Below the pieces are notes generated by a model. That model was given only the letters and a program-made list of their open reading frames with translations, ran no database searches and had not been told where the DNA came from. A stretch of DNA of 64,000 nucleotides from Burkholderiales bacterium (GTDB taxonomy: Bacteria > Pseudomonadota > Gammaproteobacteria > Burkholderiales > UBA11063), in the NCBI GenBank assembly GCA_028693355.1, contig JAQUVM010000001.1, forward strand, positions 30,061 to 94,060, written 5' to 3'. Positions within the stretch are counted from its first letter, which is position 1. Each line of letters opens with the position of its first letter. The translations under genes were made by a program, and so were the position numbers. Of this stretch, positions 17,477 to 27,015 are shown piece after piece.

Positions 17477-18844
17477 ATGCAAATATTTAATACTTTAAAC
17501 AAAATAAAAGAACCATTAGTAACAATTCAAGCAAATAAATTAAAAATGTATGTTTGTGGTCAAACTGTATATGACTATTGTCATCTTGGGCATGCTCGTA
17601 AAGCGGTTGTATTTGATATGATACGACGTTGGTTTATAGCAAGCGGTTATGAAGTTACTTTTGTAGAAAATATTACAGATATTGATGACAAAATTATTAC
17701 GCGTGCTAGTGAAAATAATGAAACGATTTATCAGTTAACAGAGCGTTTTACTAAGTATATGCATGAAGATTTTGATAGACTTGGTGTAATGCGTCCAGAT
17801 ATTCAACCTCGTGCAACTGATTATATTCCGCAGATGCTAAATATTGTACAAGGTTTAATTGATAAGGGATTTGCTTATCAAGCTTTAAATGGTGATGTAT
17901 ATTACCGTGTACGTAAATTTGATGGGTATGGTAAGTTATCAGGAAAGCATTTAGATGACCTATGTGCTGGTGAACGTGTAGATGTTGATGAAAATAAAGA
18001 AGATCCATTAGATTTTGTATTATGGAAGTCTGCAAAAGCAGATGAACCACATTGGGATTCACAATTTGGTAAAGGACGTCCAGGTTGGCATATTGAATGT
18101 TCAGCTATGTCAGAAGATATATTAGGCAAGCATTTTGATATACATGGTGGTGGTCAAGATTTGCAATTTCCACATCATGAAAATGAGATTGCGCAAAGTG
18201 AAGCTCATAATGGCTGTACTTTTGCTAAATATTGGATGCATAATGGGTTTCTAAATATAAATGATGAAAAAATGTCTAAATCATTAGGTAATTTTTTTAC
18301 ATTACGTGATGTGTTAGATGAGTATCAAGCAGAAGTAGTTAGATTTTTTATGCTAAGAAGTCATTATCGTAGCCCATTAAATTTTAGTCATGATAATTTA
18401 GTTGATGCAAAAAATACGTTAACTAAAATGTATCAAAGTTTACGTGTTTATAATAATTTACAATTAGATAAAGCAAAGATAGATTGGTCAAATGAATTTG
18501 CTTATAAATTTAAATCAGCAATGGATGATGATTTTAATACTTCGCTTGCAATTAGTGTTTTATTTGAATTATTATCTGAAATAAATCGTGCTAAAAACGA
18601 AGAGTTGGCAAATTTATTATTTAATTTAGCTAATTTAATTGGTATTTTAACAAGTAATCCAGAAGATTTTTTACAATCTGGATCTAATGTAGATGCTAAT
18701 TATGTTAATCAAATGATAGAAAAGCGTAAGCAAGCTCGTCTTGATAAAAATTTTGCTTTATCTGATGAAATTCGCGATAAATTATTATCCGAAGGAATTT
18801 TACTTGAAGATAGTAAAGATGGTACGATTTGGCGTAAAATTTAG
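17477..18844 (+). CDS. cysS: Cysteinyl-tRNA synthetase
   Basis: A class I synthetase that charges tRNA-Cys. The ORF track begins at a TTG (17462) inside the terminator region; the ATG at 17477 gives MQIFNTLNK, the standard CysRS start, and a 456-residue protein of normal length. Zinc-site Cys27 is in MYVCGQT, the HIGH box is HLGHARK near 36-42, the second zinc region is GWHIECSAMS and FPHHENEIAQSE, and KMSKSLGNF lies near 262. The C-terminal helical domain is complete. It is transcribed alone, between two strong terminators. Confidence 0.97.
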   Translation: MQIFNTLNKIKEPLVTIQANKLKMYVCGQTVYDYCHLGHARKAVVFDMIRRWFIASGYEVTFVENITDIDDKIITRASENNETIYQLTERFTKYMHEDFDRLGVMRPDIQPRATDYIPQMLNIVQGLIDKGFAYQALNGDVYYRVRKFDGYGKLSGKHLDDLCAGERVDVDENKEDPLDFVLWKSAKADEPHWDSQFGKGRPGWHIECSAMSEDILGKHFDIHGGGQDLQFPHHENEIAQSEAHNGCTFAKYWMHNGFLNINDEKMSKSLGNFFTLRDVLDEYQAEVVRFFMLRSHYRSPLNFSHDNLVDAKNTLTKMYQSLRVYNNLQLDKAKIDWSNEFAYKFKSAMDDDFNTSLAISVLFELLSEINRAKNEELANLLFNLANLIGILTSNPEDFLQSGSNVDANYVNQMIEKRKQARLDKNFALSDEIRDKLLSEGILLEDSKDGTIWRKI

Positions 18845-18869
18845 CTGATTGTATTCATAATCATATAAA

Positions 18870-18906
18870 AATCAACCTAGATAATTATTATCTAGGTTGA
18901 TTTTTT
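18870..18906. terminator. Bidirectional terminator between cysS and the oligopeptidase gene
   Basis: AATCAACCTAGATA and TATCTAGGTTGATT form a 14-pair stem with a short loop; T-runs on both sides (TTTTTT on plus, a run of A before it) let it serve the converging genes. Confidence 0.9.
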
Positions 18907-18911
18907 AGTAA

Positions 18912-21104
18912 TTAATTACTATTTATTTTTGTATTAGTTTGATTAAAAAATAGTGTCCACATATCAATTTGAGCTTCAGTTGTATTATATGGACCATGAC
19001 CTTGACCTGCGTATGCTTTTAATAAATATGGATTAGTGCCACCAGCAGAATTTTGCATAGTTGCTGCAAATTTATAACTATGTGATGGTACAACTCTACC
19101 ATCTTCCATACCTGCCATGATTAACATAGATGGGTATGATATATTTCTTACATTTTGCAACGGAGAAATAGTCATTATATTATTAAACTGATCTTGGATT
19201 GAGCTATAACCAAAATCAGAATACCAAGTAAATCCATTTGTAAATAATTGATAACGTAATAGATCATGTACACCAACCATTGGGAATACGACTTTAAACA
19301 AATTAGGATTTTGTAATGCTGTAATAGCGGTTGTTATCCCACCATTAGATGCACCCCATAATGCTAATTTAGATGGGTTAGTATAGCCATTATTAATTAT
19401 ATAATTGGCAACTGTAGCAACATCGTTATAAGTATTTTGTTTATTGAATAATCTTCCACTATTATACCAAGAGGTTCCATATTCGCCACCTCCACGAACT
19501 TGAGCTACAACAGAAACACCACCACTTTTTAATAAAAGTATATTATTTTGATCAAAGAATGGTTTTACTGCAGTATCAAATCCACCGTAAACATAAATTA
19601 GAGCTGGGTTACTATTATCAAGTTTTATACCTTTTTTATGAGCTATAAATATTGAAATTTCTGCTCCATCAGTAGATGGTACAAAAAACTCTTTCATTTC
19701 GTAATCATTAGAATTAAATCCAAGGATTGAATCATTACCTATTTTGTTGCTAATTTGTGTATTAGGATTATAATTATATGCTCTCCATGGAGTAATCATG
19801 TTTGAATATTGATATTGAAATTCTGATGTTGATTCATTACAATCAAAAGCTTCATCATTTAGTCCACCTATACCTGGTAATTCAATATTTATAGGAGTAG
19901 AGTTATCACTCTCATAGCGATAAAGTTTACTTGCTCCGTTTACTAATACTTCTGCATAATAATAGTTCCCACAGATAGAAATTGCATTTACAATATCATT
20001 GTTATTTGCAGGGAGAATATTGTGCCAATTAGATGACTCTGTATTATTTGGGTTAACCGAAATAAGACGTTTTTGGGCAGCTCCTTGAGTAGTTTGAATT
20101 AATAAATTATTATTAGATTCTATATTAGCAATTGAAAATTCAGATTTATAATTATCTCCCAAAATCATAGTTGGTGGAACATTCATATTTGTGGGATCTA
20201 AGCTATAAATTTGACTATTTGTATCAATGTTAGTTTGGAAATAGAATATATCACTACTTAAGTTAGGATATAAATTTATGGATAAAATTTCTCCGCCACT
20301 AAATATTAATTTATCTGTAGATTGTGATGTGCCAATTTGGTGATAATAAAGATCTTGGTGATTATAATTAGAAGTATGAACATCGGTGATATTTTTTGGT
20401 TTTACATAGAAGAAACCATCATTATAAATAGTAAAAAAACTTGTTGAATATTTAATTTCATCATTTGGCATTAATTCTTTTGTATCATTGTTTATGACTG
20501 AGATTATTCCTGCATCAAGATTAGGATCTTGAGTTTTAGTAATTGTATATGCATTATCTGATGTAACACCAGTTTGAACAACACTTTCATCTTCGTTTAT
20601 TATACCAAGTTTATTTAAATCAAGAAATAGAGTACCAACGTTATTAATATTATTCGTAACATATATCTTATTATCCACAGAAACGTGTTCAAAATTACTG
20701 CGATGATTTGGTTTAGTATTAAAGTTAATTTTTTTATCTTTGGTGTAATAATATTTATCATTTACTTTAATAAAATGACGATTTATTATATGATCATTTT
20801 TTAATGATTTAAGCGTTGAGTATTGCGTTAAAAGATTTTCTACTATAGTATATTCTGGTAACTTACTAATGTAACTATTACTAAAATAATTTTGATTATC
20901 TACCCATTCTAATGTTTGATCGCTATTAATACTCTCCATCCATTGATACGGGTCAGCAACTATATTACCAAAATAATTATTTGTAGTATCTGTAGCTAGA
21001 GATGCAGGATAGTTTAATTTTTTAGGTCCATTATTTGGGCTACTTCCACCACTGCAAGATATAATTCCCGAGGCTGATAACAAACAAATTAATATTTTTT
21101 TCAC
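18912..21104 (-). CDS. Prolyl oligopeptidase family (S9A) lipoprotein
   Basis: 730 residues. The leader LLSASGIISC followed by SGGSSP marks a lipoprotein, so unlike most prolyl oligopeptidases this one should be exported. FGNIVADPYQWME near residue 45 is the typical N-terminal S9A segment; a beta-propeller of about residues 80-440 follows and an alpha/beta-hydrolase domain closes it. The triad is Ser586 (WGASNGG), Asp near 670 (GMEDGRVVP) and His near 703 (GQGHGP); RGGGEYGTSW is the usual oxyanion region. It would cleave short peptides after proline at the cell envelope. It is monocistronic, with a divergent promoter shared with the decarboxylase gene. Confidence 0.9.
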   Translation of the reverse strand: MKKILICLLSASGIISCSGGSSPNNGPKKLNYPASLATDTTNNYFGNIVADPYQWMESINSDQTLEWVDNQNYFSNSYISKLPEYTIVENLLTQYSTLKSLKNDHIINRHFIKVNDKYYYTKDKKINFNTKPNHRSNFEHVSVDNKIYVTNNINNVGTLFLDLNKLGIINEDESVVQTGVTSDNAYTITKTQDPNLDAGIISVINNDTKELMPNDEIKYSTSFFTIYNDGFFYVKPKNITDVHTSNYNHQDLYYHQIGTSQSTDKLIFSGGEILSINLYPNLSSDIFYFQTNIDTNSQIYSLDPTNMNVPPTMILGDNYKSEFSIANIESNNNLLIQTTQGAAQKRLISVNPNNTESSNWHNILPANNNDIVNAISICGNYYYAEVLVNGASKLYRYESDNSTPINIELPGIGGLNDEAFDCNESTSEFQYQYSNMITPWRAYNYNPNTQISNKIGNDSILGFNSNDYEMKEFFVPSTDGAEISIFIAHKKGIKLDNSNPALIYVYGGFDTAVKPFFDQNNILLLKSGGVSVVAQVRGGGEYGTSWYNSGRLFNKQNTYNDVATVANYIINNGYTNPSKLALWGASNGGITTAITALQNPNLFKVVFPMVGVHDLLRYQLFTNGFTWYSDFGYSSIQDQFNNIMTISPLQNVRNISYPSMLIMAGMEDGRVVPSHSYKFAATMQNSAGGTNPYLLKAYAGQGHGPYNTTEAQIDMWTLFFNQTNTKINSN

Positions 21105-21284
21105 AATATTTTCTTCTTTTATAGATATATTACAACTTTTTATGGATAATTATAACATTGGTGTTTTATTAAATCTATCCAAGATTAGGAATTTATAAAA
21201 TATAGGTTTTATTATTGATTATAGTATATTGTTTTATAAATTATGTAATAATAGTCAAGTAAAAGGATTTTTATAGGTGATATT

Positions 21285-22979
21285 ATGAACTATTGTAATG
21301 GTAAAAAAATCTATAATACTGTATCTAAAGCAAATAATACTGCAGAATATGTAGTGGCTCGTTTAGCTGATTTGGGTATATCTCATGCATTCACAATTCC
21401 TGGTGATTTTGCTTTTCCTATTGATCATGCTCTTGTATCAAATAATAAATTAAAAAATATCATTAATGCTAATGAATTAAACGCTAGCTATGCTGCGGAT
21501 GGTTATGCTCGTATTAGTGGTGCTGCTATTTTGTGTACTACATATGCGGTAGGCGAATTAAGCGCACTTAATGGCGTTATGGGAGCTAAAGCTGAGAACT
21601 TAGTAGTCTTTCATCTAGTTGGTACACCAAATGATGCAGCTATAGCTAAACGTCGTCAAATTCATCATACATTAGGTGATGGTGTATTTGGAAATTTTGC
21701 TGATTTATCAGCTGCAGCTACTTGTGTATCTGCGGTAATTACACCAGATAATGCTAGATCTGAAATGAACCGTGTTATAAAAGAAGCATTTAAGCATCGT
21801 AAACCTGCATATATACAAATTTCTTTTGATGATGGTAATCGTCCAGTTACTGATACTACTTCTGAGGATGATAATTGTCACGAAATAGTAAGTAATCCAC
21901 AGCAATTAACACAAGCAGTTAAATTGATTACTGAAGCATTAAATGATAATAAAAAAATAGTAGCAATACCATCAATTAAATTAGATAGATTTGGCATTAC
22001 AGAGCAAGCTTTAAAATTAGTTGAGAAGTTAAATATTCCGTTTGTGATTATGCCACATGATAAAAGTGTATTTTCGGAACATCATCCACAATATGCTGGG
22101 TTTTATGCCGGATTATTATCTGATGATGGAGTATCTGAATTAGTTGAAAGTGCGGATTTAATCTTAAATATTGGTGATGTTTTTTGGTCTGATTTTAATA
22201 CATCAGGGTTTACAAATAATTTAGACTTAAGTAAAGTTTTAAATTTAGCACCACATTATGTAGAAAACCAAAAAGAACGAATTACAAACGTTTATTTATC
22301 AGAATTACTTGATATTTTACTTGAGGATGTAGAGAGTATTAATTATGTGCATATACATAAGCACCCACAATTAAAACAATTACCAATAAATAAAGATAAG
22401 TTAACTTTAAAATCTTTTTATAATCAATTATTACATTTTTTAAAACCAAATGATAATTTAGTTGTTGAAACTGGATCTTCTTCCCTAAACCTACCTAAAT
22501 TTAAAATCCCAGATGGCACAAAATATTTTAATCAAACCTTATGGGGATCAATTGGTTGGGCAACTCCTGCTACGCTTGGAGTATCATTAGCTGATACAAA
22601 TTCACGAGCAATCTTAGTAACAGGTGAAGGATCACATCAATTAACCTTAAATGAGTTAGGAGTAATGGGACGTTATAAAATTAATCCAATAATATTTTGT
22701 ATTAATAATGATGGCTATATGGTTGAGAGAGCTTTAGAACTTAATCCTGATTATAGTTATGATGATGTGGCTAGATTAAATTATACTAAGTTACCAGAGG
22801 CATTTGCTTGTAACAATTGGCTAGTATTTAAGGTAAAAACTGAAAAAGAGTTATCTGATGCAATTAAAGAAGCAAGAAATCATCCATACGGGGTTTATAT
22901 TGAAGTAATCACAGGTAAGTATGATTATGGTGATACGCTAAACTTCTTTAATAGTCATTTAAAAGATATGTATGGCTAA
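21285..22979 (+). CDS. Thiamine-diphosphate 2-keto-acid decarboxylase (pyruvate/indolepyruvate type)
   Basis: 564 residues with the three-domain layout of the PDC/IpdC family: N-terminal PYR domain with the catalytic Glu in NANELNASYAADGYAR, a central domain, and the PP domain with the ThDP/Mg motif GEGSHQLTLNELG ending in INNDGY. Such enzymes convert pyruvate, indolepyruvate or phenylpyruvate to the aldehyde plus CO2. Which 2-keto acid is used cannot be decided. AGGTGA lies before the ATG. An aminotransferase gene 0.8 kb downstream could supply 2-keto acids, but yaiI and two repeats intervene, so a pathway link is only a guess. Confidence 0.85.
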   Translation: MNYCNGKKIYNTVSKANNTAEYVVARLADLGISHAFTIPGDFAFPIDHALVSNNKLKNIINANELNASYAADGYARISGAAILCTTYAVGELSALNGVMGAKAENLVVFHLVGTPNDAAIAKRRQIHHTLGDGVFGNFADLSAAATCVSAVITPDNARSEMNRVIKEAFKHRKPAYIQISFDDGNRPVTDTTSEDDNCHEIVSNPQQLTQAVKLITEALNDNKKIVAIPSIKLDRFGITEQALKLVEKLNIPFVIMPHDKSVFSEHHPQYAGFYAGLLSDDGVSELVESADLILNIGDVFWSDFNTSGFTNNLDLSKVLNLAPHYVENQKERITNVYLSELLDILLEDVESINYVHIHKHPQLKQLPINKDKLTLKSFYNQLLHFLKPNDNLVVETGSSSLNLPKFKIPDGTKYFNQTLWGSIGWATPATLGVSLADTNSRAILVTGEGSHQLTLNELGVMGRYKINPIIFCINNDGYMVERALELNPDYSYDDVARLNYTKLPEAFACNNWLVFKVKTEKELSDAIKEARNHPYGVYIEVITGKYDYGDTLNFFNSHLKDMYG

Positions 22980-22996
22980 TATTTTACAGATTTAAT

Positions 22997-23446
22997 TTAT
23001 TTAGCTTGTGTAGTAAGCCATTTATTAATAGCATTAGCAAAATTAGCTTTATCTTGCGTAGAAAATGGTTTGCTATGACTAGTTACCTGTAAATTATCTC
23101 TTAGATGCGCTATTAGATCACGTACGGCAAGTTGTTGTTGGATATTTTGCGCTGTATATAATTTACCAGATGTAGTTAATGTCTCAGCACCTTTAGCAAT
23201 TACTTGGCTTGCCAGAGGGATATCGTTACTAATTACTAAATCACCTGTATCCACAAGTTTGACAATTTCATCATCAGCTACATCAAAGCCACGCGCTACT
23301 TGGAGTAAGCGTAAATTTGGCAAAATGGGTAGTGTTAAAAATTGATTAGTTACAAAAATTATTTCATGTTTTAAGTTTTTAGCAAGATTAAAAAGAACTT
23401 CTTTGACAGGTTTTGGACAGGCATCTGCATCTATATATATTTTCAT
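22997..23446 (-). CDS. yaiI: UPF0178 (DUF188) family protein, YaiI/YqxD
   Basis: A 149-residue member of a widespread family with a PIN-like fold. Diagnostic parts are IYIDADACPKPVKEVLF at the N-terminus, ARGFDVADDEIV near residue 60, and GDLVISNDIPLASQVIAKGA near 85. The acidic residues suggest metal binding and possible nuclease activity, which has not been shown. It converges with the decarboxylase gene, whose stop is 17 bases away, and its upstream region holds the tandem palindromic repeats. Confidence 0.92.
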   Translation of the reverse strand: MKIYIDADACPKPVKEVLFNLAKNLKHEIIFVTNQFLTLPILPNLRLLQVARGFDVADDEIVKLVDTGDLVISNDIPLASQVIAKGAETLTTSGKLYTAQNIQQQLAVRDLIAHLRDNLQVTSHSKPFSTQDKANFANAINKWLTTQAK

Positions 23447-23498
23447 TAATTTTTCTTGTAATTTATACGTTATAAAGTTGTTTATTATAGTTACGGAT

Positions 23499-23606
23499 TA
23501 TAGCTCACTTCACATTAAATTACTATATTTGGCAAAGAGCAGAACTTATAATTAATAAGTAAGGAACTGCATCAGGTGTAGTAATTTAAGAGCTTAATGG
23601 GCTATA
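23499..23606. repeat. Palindromic repeat, full copy C
   Basis: 108 bases from TATAGCT to GGGCTATA with middle stem AATTACTA/TAGTAATT and centre ACTTAT-aatta-ATAAGT. Compared with copy A, both stems changed on the two sides together, so base pairing is conserved while the sequence is not. It lies between yaiI and copy B. Confidence 0.8.
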
Positions 23607-23649
23607 TAATAGCTTTTGAATTTATGATATAATTGGTGTTTAAAAACGT

Positions 23650-23751
23650 TATAGCTAACTCACTATAAACTGCATTGCTTGATTTGTTCCTAAATATTCA
23701 TAGGTCCCGTTACTCATCGTGTTGTACATTTTAGTTTGAGGTTATGCGATA
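23650..23751. repeat. Palindromic repeat, full copy B (opposite orientation)
   Basis: 102 bases whose reverse complement aligns end to end with copy A; left end TATAGCTAACTCAC, right end degenerate (GGTTATGCGATA). The central hairpin is CCTA...TAGG. It ends 22 bases before the start codon of the aminotransferase gene and probably forms part of its leader. Together with copy C it fills most of the 327-base gap 23447-23773. Confidence 0.8.
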
Positions 23752-23773
23752 TATATTAAGGCATTAGAGTATT

Positions 23774-24961
23774 ATGCAATTTCAACTATCAGACCGTGCT
23801 GGCACATTAAAAGCATCAGAAATTCGTGAGTTATTAAAGATAACCGAACAACCAGATATTATTTCATTTGCAGGTGGATTGCCTGCACCAGAATTTTTCC
23901 CCGCTAAAGAATTAGCACAATTAACACAAGAGATTTTAGCAACAGATGGCAAGGTTGCATTGCAGTATAGCCCCACAGAGGGATACGCTTTATTAAGAGA
24001 AATAATTGCTACTAAATCAATGGCAAAAGCTCAGGTAAATACTGTTAAAGATGAAATTTTAATTACTGCTGGTTCTCAGCAAGGTTTAGATTTTTGTGCA
24101 AAGTTATTTTTAAATGATGGCGATTATTTAATTTGTGAAGATCCAAGTTATCTTGGAGCTATTAATGTTTTTAATGCTTGTCATGCTAAATATTTGACTA
24201 TACCAATGGATGATAATGGTATGATTGTTGATGAATTAGAAAAGCTTTTGCAATCAGGAAAAAGAGCTAAATTTATTTATACTATTCCAGATTTTCAAAA
24301 CCCGACAGGTGTTACGATGTCTGTAGAGCGTCGTAAAAAATTAGTTGAATTAGCTAATCAATATCAAATACCTGTTATTGAAGATAACCCATATGGTGAT
24401 GTGGTTTTTGATGGTGAGCGCTTACCATCTATCAAGAGCTTTGATAAAAATGGCTGGGTAATTTATCTAGGTTCATTTTCAAAAACATTATGTCCTGGTT
24501 TACGTATAGGTTGGGTTTGTGCCTTACCTGAGTTATTGCAAAAGTTTATTTTATTAAAGCAAATTAGTGATTTACAATGTAATACGTTGACTCAAAGAGA
24601 GGTTGCTCATTACATGCGTGATTATGATTTAGATAAACATGTAAATCAAGTTATCACGGTTTATCGCAATCGTCGTGATCTAATGATAAATACAATGAAA
24701 GAATATTTCCCTACAAATATTAAATATACCTATCCAAATGGTGGTTTATTTACTTGGGTAACCTTACCTGATCATATTAATGCGGCTGAACTTTTAGAGG
24801 AAGCTTTAAAAGATAAAGTAGCCTTTGTACCTGGTGCGCCATTTTTTCCAAATGGTGGTCATAAAAACTACTTACGTCTGAATTATTCTAATATGTCTGA
24901 AGACAAAATTGTGGAAGGTATAAAAAGACTAGCTAATGTTCTGATTAGATTTATTTCATAA
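23774..24961 (+). CDS. PLP-dependent aminotransferase, class I/II (2-aminoadipate/LysN-like)
   Basis: 395 residues of a fold-type I aminotransferase. The start QFQLSDRAGTLKASEIRELLK and SFAGGLPAPEFFP are typical of the LysN/MocR-related clade with broad specificity for 2-aminoadipate and aromatic or branched amino acids. Other motifs are YSPTEGYALLRE, DFQNPTGVTMS, EDNPYGDVVF and the PLP lysine in SFSKTLCPGLRIGW near residue 238. No DNA-binding domain is fused, so this is an enzyme rather than a MocR regulator. It is monocistronic, preceded by repeat B and followed by a strong terminator. The actual substrate is unknown. Confidence 0.87.
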   Translation: MQFQLSDRAGTLKASEIRELLKITEQPDIISFAGGLPAPEFFPAKELAQLTQEILATDGKVALQYSPTEGYALLREIIATKSMAKAQVNTVKDEILITAGSQQGLDFCAKLFLNDGDYLICEDPSYLGAINVFNACHAKYLTIPMDDNGMIVDELEKLLQSGKRAKFIYTIPDFQNPTGVTMSVERRKKLVELANQYQIPVIEDNPYGDVVFDGERLPSIKSFDKNGWVIYLGSFSKTLCPGLRIGWVCALPELLQKFILLKQISDLQCNTLTQREVAHYMRDYDLDKHVNQVITVYRNRRDLMINTMKEYFPTNIKYTYPNGGLFTWVTLPDHINAAELLEEALKDKVAFVPGAPFFPNGGHKNYLRLNYSNMSEDKIVEGIKRLANVLIRFIS

Positions 24962-24980
24962 ACTATCATATTCTTGCTGT

Positions 24981-25016
24981 AAAAAAGCTTCTCATTTAAT
25001 GATGAGAAGCTTTTTT
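24981..25016. terminator. Bidirectional terminator after the aminotransferase gene
   Basis: AAAAAAGCTTCTCAT and ATGAGAAGCTTTTTT form a long stem with A- and T-runs on both sides, serving the converging aminotransferase and MFS genes. Confidence 0.92.
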
Positions 25017-25048
25017 AATAATGGCAATAAATAATCAGCTAGTTGAAG

Positions 25049-26251
25049 TTATGTTGATTTTTGTGGTTTATATAAATAAAAATATACAATAGTAATAGCA
25101 GACATCAATAAGACATATACCCATATAATTGTAGTTAGATTATTTATATGCGTAAGACTAACTATAAATGAAATCGTGGCATTCAATCCACCATTTATCA
25201 AATACATTATAGCAGTCGCTGTACCTATAATATGTCCGAACATTGCTAATCCAGAACCTAGGGATAGCAGAAAAATAAAACCAGAAGCGATGAACATCAT
25301 TAGACTTATAATAACCAACAATGTAACACTATTTGGATAAAAATAGCTAAGAATTAGACCGATAATTGCAGCAGCTAGAAAAAATATTATAGATATGCTT
25401 AATATTTGTGAGGCTAAAAAATGACGTAATAATTTTTTAACTACTATAGTTGTTATTACATATCCAACACCCAATAATAGTGCTATTTTTCCAAAAAATA
25501 CAGGAGAATGATGCAGCATTTCTTGGATAAAAAAAGGTGCCATAGTATGAAAGGATAGTATTAATGAGTATGACATACCCATCATTATTGGTAATGCAAT
25601 AAAAGTACGAGATTTTAAAACTTCGAGCATGTTTCTCTGTATAGTTTTAAATTTTAATGGTTGTCGATTAAAATGAGTTTCTGGAACTATAAAAAATACA
25701 CTAATAAAATTAAGTAAACTAACTATGCTAAAGAAATAAAAACAAGACTGCCAACCAAAATTCTCTTGTAAATAACTACCAATAAGTGGTCCAATTACAG
25801 GTCCTAAACCCCACATCATACCGATTACAGCTCCAAGATGAACTAACTTATCCTTTGGCACTATATCAGAAAAAGCAGCTCTAACTACTATTGCAGACAT
25901 ACCCATAGTTATGCCTTGTATAAAACGAGATGCTAAAAGGACATTTATTTCTGGAAATAAGACAGGTACAATACTAATCACAGAAAATAAAAATAAACCT
26001 ATCCGTAGTATATTTCGTCTCCCATAAGCATCAGATATAAATCCTGCAAAGAAGTTACCAAAAGCAAATCCAAATAAGAATGTAGTGAATGTTTCTTTTG
26101 CTAGGCTATCTGAGATATTTAATTGGCTTGATATTGCTGGTAATGATGGTGCAATTAAATCAATAGTCATACCTAATAAAGGCATAACCATTAGTAATGT
26201 CCAGATAATGGTAGTTGATTGTTTATTGCTTAAATTTAGCTTGTTTTCCAT
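25049..26251 (-). CDS. Bcr/CflA-type MFS drug exporter
   Basis: I start it at the ATG at 26251 (AGAGG four bases upstream; MENKLNLSN) instead of the track start at 26302, which only adds an unlikely polar tail. The resulting 400 residues have twelve hydrophobic segments and the Bcr/CflA layout: MTIDLIAPSLPAI in TM1, FGNFFAGFISDAYGRRNIL (MFS motif A between TM2 and 3) and GMMWGLGPVIGPLIGSYL in TM5. These are proton-driven exporters of drugs such as bicyclomycin or chloramphenicol, or of metabolites. The substrate is not known. It is the left border of the accessory segment with hipBA remnants. Confidence 0.87.
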   Translation of the reverse strand: MENKLNLSNKQSTTIIWTLLMVMPLLGMTIDLIAPSLPAISSQLNISDSLAKETFTTFLFGFAFGNFFAGFISDAYGRRNILRIGLFLFSVISIVPVLFPEINVLLASRFIQGITMGMSAIVVRAAFSDIVPKDKLVHLGAVIGMMWGLGPVIGPLIGSYLQENFGWQSCFYFFSIVSLLNFISVFFIVPETHFNRQPLKFKTIQRNMLEVLKSRTFIALPIMMGMSYSLILSFHTMAPFFIQEMLHHSPVFFGKIALLLGVGYVITTIVVKKLLRHFLASQILSISIIFFLAAAIIGLILSYFYPNSVTLLVIISLMMFIASGFIFLLSLGSGLAMFGHIIGTATAIMYLINGGLNATISFIVSLTHINNLTTIIWVYVLLMSAITIVYFYLYKPQKST

Positions 26252-26314
26252 ATAACCTCTGTAATAGATATTGATTTTATTTTTAGGGAGTAATAATAGC
26301 ACTTTTGATATAGT

Positions 26315-26739
26315 TTAGAAGTTTTCCATCGCATTATCCCATGTCTTTATCATTTCTTTGCCAATCTCTTGAAATTTAGAGTTTTTCTCAATCTCAATTA
26401 ATAGCTCTTGCTTGACTTTATTATGTGTGTGATGTCTTTGTAAGTTAATCTATCAATATGGCTTAGTTTTGGATTAGAATTATCACTAGTATCAAGGATC
26501 ATTACTTTTGCTTGTACTCCTGCTATTCCAGAGTTTGCACCATATTTATTTAATAAAGATTCTAATAACTCTTCTGTTCCTTCATAAGTTTTAAACTGTT
26601 GTAAATTTAATCCAATAGTATCTATAACGTTATCCTTATTATTTTCACTATTAAATGTAATTAAAATAAACTTATTATTATTTTGTTCTGAAGTAAAAAG
26701 ATTTCCAATATAATTAGCAGAAGTAAAAACATCAATCAT
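26315..26739 (-). pseudogene. hipA: hipA remnant: N-terminus and C-terminus with the kinase core deleted
   Basis: The 113-residue track ORF (26398-26739) reads like the N-terminal HipA segment (YIGNLF, then GANSGIAGVQAKVMI, the region just before the kinase core) and stops at 26398. In another frame, from about 26412 down to a TAA at 26315, I read QELLIEIEKNSKFQEIG and IKTWDNAMENF, which resembles the C-terminal end of HipA kinases. The roughly 250-residue catalytic core between is missing, so the toxin is dead by internal deletion plus frame change. It overlaps hipB by eight bases, as in functional hipBA pairs. Confidence 0.7.
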
Positions 26740-26986
26740 GATTATTTCTTTCTTTTATTAAATCTTGTAATGTTGGTCTTATATTTTTGGGTTTTGCTAT
26801 TATTTCCAAACCAAGTAACTCACATAATAATATAATTTTATTAATACCAATTTCATTAACAGAAGCATTTTCAATTTGTGATAATGTTACTCGGCTAATG
26901 CCTGTATTTTGTGCTAATTCTAATTGTGTAATTTTTAGCTTTTTTCTGTTTTGAGCAATTATTTGCCCTAATTCGGATAGATTCAT
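26732..26986 (-). CDS. hipB: HipB-like XRE-family repressor/antitoxin
   Basis: 84 residues containing a Cro/C1-type helix-turn-helix (LGQIIAQNRKKLKITQLELA...TGISRVTLSQIENAS) and a short C-terminal part, RPTLQDLIKERNN. In HipBA modules this protein represses its own operon and neutralises the HipA kinase. It is intact here while the adjacent hipA is reduced to its ends, so it is an orphan antitoxin that may persist as a regulator. Two direct copies of TATATTTTACAAATT upstream are candidate operators. Confidence 0.82.
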   Translation of the reverse strand: MNLSELGQIIAQNRKKLKITQLELAQNTGISRVTLSQIENASVNEIGINKIILLCELLGLEIIAKPKNIRPTLQDLIKERNNHD

Positions 26987-27015
26987 TTTTGTTTATTTCT
27001 TATGTAGATGTAATA

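Noticed and set aside
20674-20682. Isolated DnaA box inside the oligopeptidase gene
   Set aside because: A single box at the frequency expected by chance, with no cluster around it.
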